NCBI GenBank assembly: GCA_964485045.1
Contig: CAZAGO010000014.1
Span: 1-17,091 of the forward strand
Direction of reading: 5' to 3'
Length of the DNA: 17,091 nt
Source: CAZAGO01 sp964485045
GTDB taxonomy: Archaea; Nanobdellota; Nanobdellia; Pacearchaeales; GW2011-AR1
This document shows, piece after piece, positions 12,670 to 17,091 of the stretch. The position numbers and the translations under genes are program-made. The first letter of the stretch is position 1, and each line of letters begins with the position of its first letter. A model generated the notes under the pieces. The model saw only the letters and a list, made by a program, of their open reading frames with translations, had not been told where the DNA came from and did not search any database.

Positions 12670-13227
12670 TTAGTAGTCAAAAAAAGAAATATTAGCCCCA
12701 CTCATTTTTTTATAAAAAGCATAATCTTTTGTTTCAGATTTGGATAAAATAAAAATCTTACCTAAACCTTCCCAAAAGAAAAACCATGCTGCAGGCTCAG
12801 ACATAATAGATAGAACTTTTATTAAATACATTTCGGAATTTAGAAACAAAGGAGAAATAGCCATTACTACTGCCCCTGCTAAAAACCATAAAAAACCATT
12901 TAGTTTTATTTTTTTTATTTCTTTACCTTTCTCTTTAAATTGTTTATGAAAATATTCCTTTAATCTCTTTTTTATTTTTGCTTCGTCAGAAAAAAACCTC
13001 TTATTTTTTGGAATAAGAAATCTTAGTTCGATTGGATTTTCATTTATAACTGATGCTTTTTTACATTCTAATAAAAAATCATCAGACAAAGACCTCAAAT
13101 TATAAGGTCTAGGATCAAAATCAGAAAAAAGCCCTTCATATGAGTCTAAAACAATACTTATGCTTCCTTCTCTTAATTTAAGATCTCCTTTAGAAATGTT
13201 CTCTCTTTTTATAATTTCATCTCCCAT
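12670..13227 (-). CDS. C-terminally membrane-anchored protein with FSDFDPRPYNLRSLSDDFL motif
   Basis: A 185-aa protein started at ATG 13227; a TTG one codon upstream is less likely. Residues ~20-100 form a soluble domain whose best-conserved-looking stretch is SDFDPRPYNLRSLSDDFLLE. I know this pattern from uncharacterised bacterial and archaeal proteins in which it is followed by an IKKRLKEYF-type helix, as here (~residues 83-93). Two hydrophobic segments follow (residues ~108-128 and 137-155), then a polar C-terminus. The soluble part probably faces the cytoplasm. TTTTTATA at 13258-13251 gives a near-leaderless start. It lies between the two paralogous membrane genes, on the same strand. Function unknown. 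Confidence 0.75.
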   Translation of the reverse strand: MGDEIIKRENISKGDLKLREGSISIVLDSYEGLFSDFDPRPYNLRSLSDDFLLECKKASVINENPIELRFLIPKNKRFFSDEAKIKKRLKEYFHKQFKEKGKEIKKIKLNGFLWFLAGAVVMAISPLFLNSEMYLIKVLSIMSEPAAWFFFWEGLGKIFILSKSETKDYAFYKKMSGANISFFDY

Positions 13228-13250
13228 CAAAAATAAAATATATCCTTTAC

Positions 13251-13258
13251 TATAAAAA
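13251..13258 (-). promoter_or_regulatory. TATA box of the anchored-protein gene
   Basis: TTTTTATA on the minus strand, 23 nt before the ATG at 13227, so transcription would begin at or next to the start codon. The box sits in the short gap behind the upstream membrane protein gene. Confidence 0.45.
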
Positions 13259-13270
13259 CCTAATTAGAAA

Positions 13271-13768
13271 TTAAGCTTTTTTAGTCTTCAAAATAAACGC
13301 AAGAACCAAAGCAATTATTACTATAAAAAAGAAATTTGTCCAAAATGAAGAACTCCAATTCTGATTATATAATAACTCAGAAAGGAAAGAGGCATATCCT
13401 GAAAAGTATAACAAAGCAACTATAACAGAACCCCCAATGAGTATTCCAAAGAACCATTTCATCCCTTTACTTGAAAGAGGTTTTGAAAAATCTCCTCCTA
13501 CAGCAAACCCCCAAAGAAGTAAAACAACGAAAATAATTATCATTGCAACCGCAAGAAAAATAATCATATTCCCTACTAATTCTTTAGGTCCTATTGCACC
13601 TATAAACATTAACCCTATTACTGCTGAAACAATAGCATCTAGTTGCATTTTCCCTTCTCCTAGAAGTTTTGTCTTTTGAAGAATAGCAAAAACAATTGCC
13701 CATATAAGTAAGAAAGGTATTAAGAACTCTTGAAAAAGAGAACTCTGCAAAATTGTTAATTCGGCCAT
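13271..13768 (-). CDS. Polytopic membrane protein, paralogue of the protein at 12046-12618
   Basis: A 165-aa protein with about five helices: residues ~12-30 (FQEFLIPFLLIWAIVFAIL), ~43-60, ~66-90, ~105-123 and ~140-160, ending in the basic tail LKTKKA. It shares with its paralogue a Phe-rich first helix containing PF, the K-T-(R/K) loop, an acidic/Lys turn, and a second helix ending in IGLM/VGFM. It begins 1 nt after the stop of the PRC-barrel gene, so the two form an operon and may act together at the membrane. Function is unknown. Confidence 0.78.
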   Translation of the reverse strand: MAELTILQSSLFQEFLIPFLLIWAIVFAILQKTKLLGEGKMQLDAIVSAVIGLMFIGAIGPKELVGNMIIFLAVAMIIIFVVLLLWGFAVGGDFSKPLSSKGMKWFFGILIGGSVIVALLYFSGYASFLSELLYNQNWSSSFWTNFFFIVIIALVLAFILKTKKA

Positions 13769-13769
13769 T

Positions 13770-14048
13770 TTACATTAAATCTTCTGGAAATCTTTCAGAA
13801 TCTGATTCGGGGCTAGGTAAAGCTCCTCTACTTATTAAAACCACATCACTAATCGCTTTTACAAACTGATGAGGAATTATAACACCTTTGGCACCACCTA
13901 AAAGAGAAAGAACGCTTCCGCCAACCCTTATTCTCCATCCATCAATTCTATTTTCAGAAAGATTAGCCTCTTCAACTTCTCCAAAAAAATTCCCTCCATC
14001 AGTATAGACTCTCATCCCTATAATCTCACTAATTTTTTTGATTTGCAT
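13770..14048 (-). CDS. PRC-barrel domain protein
   Basis: A 92-aa cytoplasmic protein. Residues 1-80 show the PRC-barrel pattern: KKISEIIGMRVYTDGGNFFGEV (strands around a conserved 'G-x-x-V-x-T/D-x-G' turn), RIDGWRIRVGG, then KGVIIPHQFVKAISDVVLI. The last ~15 residues are an acidic/Pro-rich tail (PSPESDSERFPEDL). Archaeal PRC-barrel proteins of this size are common; related domains occur in RimM and in photosynthetic reaction-centre H subunits, where they bind other proteins. The gene has a leaderless TATTTAAATA promoter and is followed after 1 nt by a membrane protein gene. Its specific partner is unknown. Confidence 0.87.
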   Translation of the reverse strand: MQIKKISEIIGMRVYTDGGNFFGEVEEANLSENRIDGWRIRVGGSVLSLLGGAKGVIIPHQFVKAISDVVLISRGALPSPESDSERFPEDLM

Positions 14049-14067
14049 GATAAAAATTAATCAAGCC

Positions 14068-14077
14068 TATTTAAATA
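14068..14077 (-). promoter_or_regulatory. TATA box of the PRC-barrel operon (leaderless)
   Basis: TATTTAAATA, with 19 nt between it and the ATG at 14048; transcription should begin at or next to the start codon. Confidence 0.6.
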
Positions 14078-14126
14078 CTTTTCCGTTTAATTAAGAATAG
14101 ATTGTAGAATATAGAGGACAAATAAA

Positions 14127-14135
14127 TTTATAAAA
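14127..14135 (+). promoter_or_regulatory. TATA box of the M50-like gene (leaderless)
   Basis: TTTATAAAA about 20 nt before the ATG at 14156 and no Shine-Dalgarno sequence, consistent with a leaderless transcript that may continue into the Hef genes. Confidence 0.5.
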
Positions 14136-14155
14136 AACCTTTATCTAAAAAATAC

Positions 14156-14791
14156 ATGTTTGATAAAAAAGAAATTGCAATTATCGCGATGTTCTCAATC
14201 GTTTTGGGATTTATAGTTAGCAACTTTCAAACATCAAAAACATTCTGGTATTCTGCATTATCGATATTAATAATTCTCTCAGTAAACACTCTTGTTAAAA
14301 AAATAGCAGGGCATTATTTTGAATCGGATGTAAAAATAAACATTTGGGAAGTTAAGAGATATGGATGGAGACCAGGAAACACTTTTAGAAAGGGTTTAGC
14401 AGCAGGAATAATTCTTCCAATTTTTTTAAAACTAATAACTCTTGGAAAATTTAACTGGCTTGCTTGTATTACTTTTGATGTAGATGCCAAAGTTTCAAGG
14501 GCTGCAAAAAGACATGATATCTATACCTTTTCCGAGCTCTCCGAATATCATTTAGGGATTATAGCCGCTTGGGGAATCTTTGCAAATATTTTCCTTGCAA
14601 TTGTTGCATATTTAGTAGGATTTCCTTCTGAAATGAATTTTGTAAAACTCAGTATCTACTATGCTTTTTTTAATCTAATTCCTTTATCAGATTTAGATGG
14701 AAATAAAATCTTTTTCGGTAGTACTATCCTTTGGGCATTTTTAGCATCAATAGTTTTATTAGGTTTACTTTTTTCATTCTTCATAATTTAA
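14156..14791 (+). CDS. S2P/M50-like membrane protein, apparently without the HExxH zinc site
   Basis: A 211-aa protein with about five or six membrane helices. Two features resemble site-2 proteases: GIIAAWGIFANIFLAIV (residues ~134-150), like the 'AGPLAN' helix, and FFNLIPLSDLDGNKIFFGS (171-189), which carries the N-x-x-P-x-x-x-LDG motif with Asp181, the third zinc ligand of the family. The place where HExxH should be, in the second helix, reads NTLVKKIAGH (residues 44-53), so the zinc ligands and catalytic Glu are missing. The middle segment FDVDAKVSRAAKRHD is also of the archaeal S2P type. I infer a non-catalytic relative. It is 15 nt upstream of the Hef helicase gene and may be co-transcribed without functional connection. 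Confidence 0.68.
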   Translation: MFDKKEIAIIAMFSIVLGFIVSNFQTSKTFWYSALSILIILSVNTLVKKIAGHYFESDVKINIWEVKRYGWRPGNTFRKGLAAGIILPIFLKLITLGKFNWLACITFDVDAKVSRAAKRHDIYTFSELSEYHLGIIAAWGIFANIFLAIVAYLVGFPSEMNFVKLSIYYAFFNLIPLSDLDGNKIFFGSTILWAFLASIVLLGLLFSFFII

Positions 14792-14806
14792 TAAAAAAGA
14801 AAGAGC

Positions 14807-16348
14807 ATGATGGATTTTTTGAAAAATATTGAACCAAGAGAATATCAAAAAAAAATATTTGAAACTTGTATCAAAAAAAATTGTTTAGTTGTTCTTCCTA
14901 CTGGAATGGGAAAAACCCTTATTGCTCTTATGCTTGCAATTGAAAGAATGAAAGAATTTCCTGGACAGAAAGTTCTTCTTCTTGCTCCCACACGCCCGCT
15001 TGCAGAACAACACTTAAACTCGTTTAAAAAATATCTTCCAGAACTCTTTGCAGAAATGCAATTATTTACCGGACAAATTGAATCTCCTCTTAGAAAAAAG
15101 ATATGGCAAACAGCAGATATTATTTTTTCAACTCCTCAATGCATTGCAAATGATTTGAAAAAAGAAATGTATTCTTTAGCAGAAGTATGTTTGTTAATTG
15201 AAGATGAAGCACATAGATGTGTAAAAAATTATGATTATACTTATGTCGCAAAAAGGTATAGAGTGCAAGCAAAGAATCCTCGAATATTAGGTTTAACCGC
15301 TTCACCTGGAAATGAAAAATCAAAAATAAAAGAAATATGTAAAATTCTTTCAATAGAAGATGTTGAAATACGCTCTAAAGAAAGCCCAGATGTAAAAAAA
15401 TATTCTCAAGAACTAGAATTTGAAAAAGAAATGGTAAATTTTCCTCAAGAATTTCAAAAGATAAGAGAACTTCTTTTGGTTTTATTTAATAGATATATTG
15501 AAGAATTAAAGAATAGAAAATTATTTTTTGGCCCAGCATCTAAAACTAACCTTCTATCTTTGCAAAAAAGATTAAGTCTAGAACTCTCTAAAGGAAGTAA
15601 AAATTATAATTTTATGATCGGAGCAAGTATATGTGCCCAAGCAATAAAAATACAACACGCATTAGAATTACTAGAAACACAAACACTTAAAGGATTCAAT
15701 GATTACCTCAAAGAATTATTTAAGCAAGCATCTAAAAAACAAAGTAAAGGAGTTGTTAATTTAGTTTCTAAACCCGAATTTAATGCGGCATACATTTTAT
15801 CAAATGACACCCTTTTAAGAGGAGAAGAACACCCTAAATTAAGCAAATTAACTGAATTAGTTAAAAAAAGAAAAGAAAAAGACGATAAAATTATTGTTTT
15901 TTCTCAATTTAGAGATACCGCCTTAATTATATGTAAAAATCTAAATAAAATAGAAGGAATAAAAGCCAAAGTATTCATTGGGCAAGCTAAAAAAAATGGA
16001 GAAGGATTAAGTCAAAAAGAACAAAAAGAAATAATTAATGAATTTTCAAGGGGAGAAATAAATGTTTTATGTGCAACCTGTATAGGAGAAGAAGGATTAG
16101 ACATTCCAGAAGTTAAAGCTGTTATTTTCTATGAGCCGGTTGCATCTGCAATAAGAACCATACAAAGAACGGGAAGAACTGCTAGATTAGCAAAAGGAAA
16201 ATTAATTATCCTTATAACAAAAAACACTAGAGACGAAACATATTATTATATTTCAAAAGCAAGGGAGAAAAAAATGGGTTCCTTAATAAACTCTATAAAA
16301 GAAGAAATGAATAAACCAAATAAAGATCTTCAAAAAAAATTAGTTTAA
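14807..16348 (+). CDS. Hef-type superfamily 2 DNA helicase (helicase half, separate from nuclease)
   Basis: An ATP-dependent helicase for branched DNA, stalled forks and Holliday-like junctions, related to archaeal Hef and FANCM. Motifs in order: Q-like EPREYQKKI (9-17), Walker A PTGMGKT (31-37), PTRPLAEQH (61-69), DEAH (133-136), LTASPG (163-168), an inserted helical domain (~205-330) typical of Hef, IIVFSQFRDTA (362-372), ATCIGEEGLDIP (423-434) and QRTGRTAR (453-460). It is complete as a helicase at 513 aa. In Pyrococcus the same polypeptide continues into an ERCC4 nuclease; here a stop is followed 1 nt later by that nuclease as its own gene. ATG at 14807 and 14810 are both possible starts. 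Confidence 0.93.
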   Translation: MMDFLKNIEPREYQKKIFETCIKKNCLVVLPTGMGKTLIALMLAIERMKEFPGQKVLLLAPTRPLAEQHLNSFKKYLPELFAEMQLFTGQIESPLRKKIWQTADIIFSTPQCIANDLKKEMYSLAEVCLLIEDEAHRCVKNYDYTYVAKRYRVQAKNPRILGLTASPGNEKSKIKEICKILSIEDVEIRSKESPDVKKYSQELEFEKEMVNFPQEFQKIRELLLVLFNRYIEELKNRKLFFGPASKTNLLSLQKRLSLELSKGSKNYNFMIGASICAQAIKIQHALELLETQTLKGFNDYLKELFKQASKKQSKGVVNLVSKPEFNAAYILSNDTLLRGEEHPKLSKLTELVKKRKEKDDKIIVFSQFRDTALIICKNLNKIEGIKAKVFIGQAKKNGEGLSQKEQKEIINEFSRGEINVLCATCIGEEGLDIPEVKAVIFYEPVASAIRTIQRTGRTARLAKGKLIILITKNTRDETYYYISKAREKKMGSLINSIKEEMNKPNKDLQKKLV

Positions 16349-16349
16349 A

Positions 16350-17042
16350 ATGAGCGCTGAAATATTTAATATCTTTGAAAATAAAAAAAGGGAATCGAAA
16401 AAAGAAATATTTAAAGAAAAAATAATTGTGGATTATAGGGAGAGAAATTGTCTGGTTCCTTCTTCATTAATTAAATTAGGATTGGATGTAGAATTTAGAG
16501 AATTAAAAATAGCAGATTATATTGTAAAAGATGTTGCAATAGAGAGAAAAACAGTTTCAGATTTTTTATCTTCAATGATAAATAAAAGACTAATTAATCA
16601 GTTAAATGAATTAGAATCGTATGATAAGAGACTTTTGATAATTGAAGGTATTTCAGAACAAGAACTATATTCTGACTCTAAAGAAAACAAAGGAATAACT
16701 GCTAATGCTATAAGAGGTTTTTTGCTTTCAATTATTCTTAAGCATAAAACCCCTATTTTATTTGCAAAAAATCAAGAAGACACTTCAAAAATAATTGCTG
16801 TTCTTGCAAAAAGAAAAGAAAAAGAACTTTCCATAAAAGAAAGAAAGAAAGGAAATAACAAAAAAGAACAAAAACAACTAATAGTGGAAGGTTTTCCTGG
16901 AATAGGTCCAAAAAATGCTAAAAAAATCCTAGAGAATTTTAAAAACATAAAAGGTTTTGTAAATTCCTCAGAAGAAAATTTAAAAAAGATTATTGGAAAA
17001 AAAGCAGAAATATTAAAAAAGATTATAGAAGAGGAATATTAG
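16350..17042 (+). CDS. XPF/ERCC4-family structure-specific nuclease with C-terminal HhH domain (nuclease half of Hef)
   Basis: A 230-aa endonuclease expected to cut forked or flapped DNA as a dimer. The ERCC4 active site is complete: VDYRER (27-32, Asp28), IADY (54-57, Asp56) and the family signature as IERKTVSD (Glu65-Arg66-Lys67...Asp71). Residues ~145-175 are a Lys/Glu-rich linker. From ~178 to the end is a (HhH)2 DNA-binding region (EGFPGIGPKNAKKILENF, then a second hairpin near IIGKKAEIL). Its ATG is 1 nt behind the helicase stop, and together they total 743 residues, about the length of fused Hef. No PCNA-binding tail like that of crenarchaeal XPF is apparent. The pair probably works as a two-subunit Hef; this is inference. 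Confidence 0.93.
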   Translation: MSAEIFNIFENKKRESKKEIFKEKIIVDYRERNCLVPSSLIKLGLDVEFRELKIADYIVKDVAIERKTVSDFLSSMINKRLINQLNELESYDKRLLIIEGISEQELYSDSKENKGITANAIRGFLLSIILKHKTPILFAKNQEDTSKIIAVLAKRKEKELSIKERKKGNNKKEQKQLIVEGFPGIGPKNAKKILENFKNIKGFVNSSEENLKKIIGKKAEILKKIIEEEY

Positions 17043-17091
17043 CATTATCTACTTTTGTTCTAAGATACTTTCTCCCATATTCTAAATATAT
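17023..17091 (-). CDS. Possible 3' end of a convergent gene at the right edge
   Basis: Reading the minus strand from the right edge, one frame stays open for 22 codons (ending VDNANIPLL) to a TAA at 17025-17023, overlapping the end of the nuclease gene by 20 nt. The other two frames stop early. The stretch YLEYGRKYLRTKVDN looks protein-like, but 22 open codons prove little. No function can be given. Confidence 0.25.
   Translation of the reverse strand: MYLEYGRKYLRTKVDNANIPLL

Overview
The window is AT-rich and archaeal. Several genes have TATA boxes about 20-25 nt ahead of the start codon (leaderless transcripts). It carries Hef-type helicase and ERCC4 nuclease genes, class III (archaeal pilin) signal peptides, a FlaI/TadA-type ATPase and a TadC/FlaJ-type platform. 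Together with the small, tightly packed genes and many unrecognised membrane proteins, this suggests a DPANN archaeon of the Woesearchaeota/Pacearchaeota kind. That placement is inferred from protein style, not from a marker gene. Two 100-N assembly gaps (6562-6661 and 10771-10870) show this is a draft scaffold.

Region 1 (1-4149, minus strand) is a type IV pilus-like operon. In transcription order it holds a 34-aa one-helix peptide (not previously boxed as an ORF), five proteins with an N-terminal hydrophobic helix (most with class III signals), a separately promoted pilin-like protein with eight cysteines, a possible 39-aa basic peptide, and an A24 prepilin peptidase that runs off the left edge. 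Genes in the main operon overlap by 4-8 nt or lie 1 nt apart. Region 2 (4254-5492, plus) is an unrecognised 412-aa exported protein, transcribed divergently from that operon. Region 3 (5506-7683, minus) is the TadC/FlaJ-like membrane platform followed by two more one-helix mini-proteins of 48 and 43 aa.

Region 4 (7763-8425, plus) is a two-gene insert: a DUF5320-type Cys/Gly-rich small protein and a DUF134 helix-turn-helix protein. Each has its own promoter, and both promoters carry the same palindrome (ATGAATA-N2-TATTCAT) starting exactly 13 nt after the start of the TATA box, so a shared autoregulatory operator is likely. Region 5 (8432-10720, minus) is the 762-aa secretion ATPase that should power the pilus. 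Its start codon lies inside a 39-40 bp tandem repeat interrupted by an assembly gap. Divergent from it (11032-12025, plus) are two coiled-coil proteins that may be cytoplasmic partners of the machine.

Region 6 (12046-14048, minus) holds two paralogous polytopic membrane proteins flanking a C-terminally anchored protein, and a PRC-barrel protein that forms an operon with one of the paralogues. Region 7 (14156-17042, plus) holds an S2P/M50-like membrane protein lacking HExxH, then a Hef helicase and an XPF/ERCC4 nuclease. The last two are separate genes 1 nt apart whose summed length (743 aa) is about that of the fused euryarchaeal Hef. No rRNA, tRNA, CRISPR array or insertion sequence was seen, and no gene-free stretch exceeds 300 bases.
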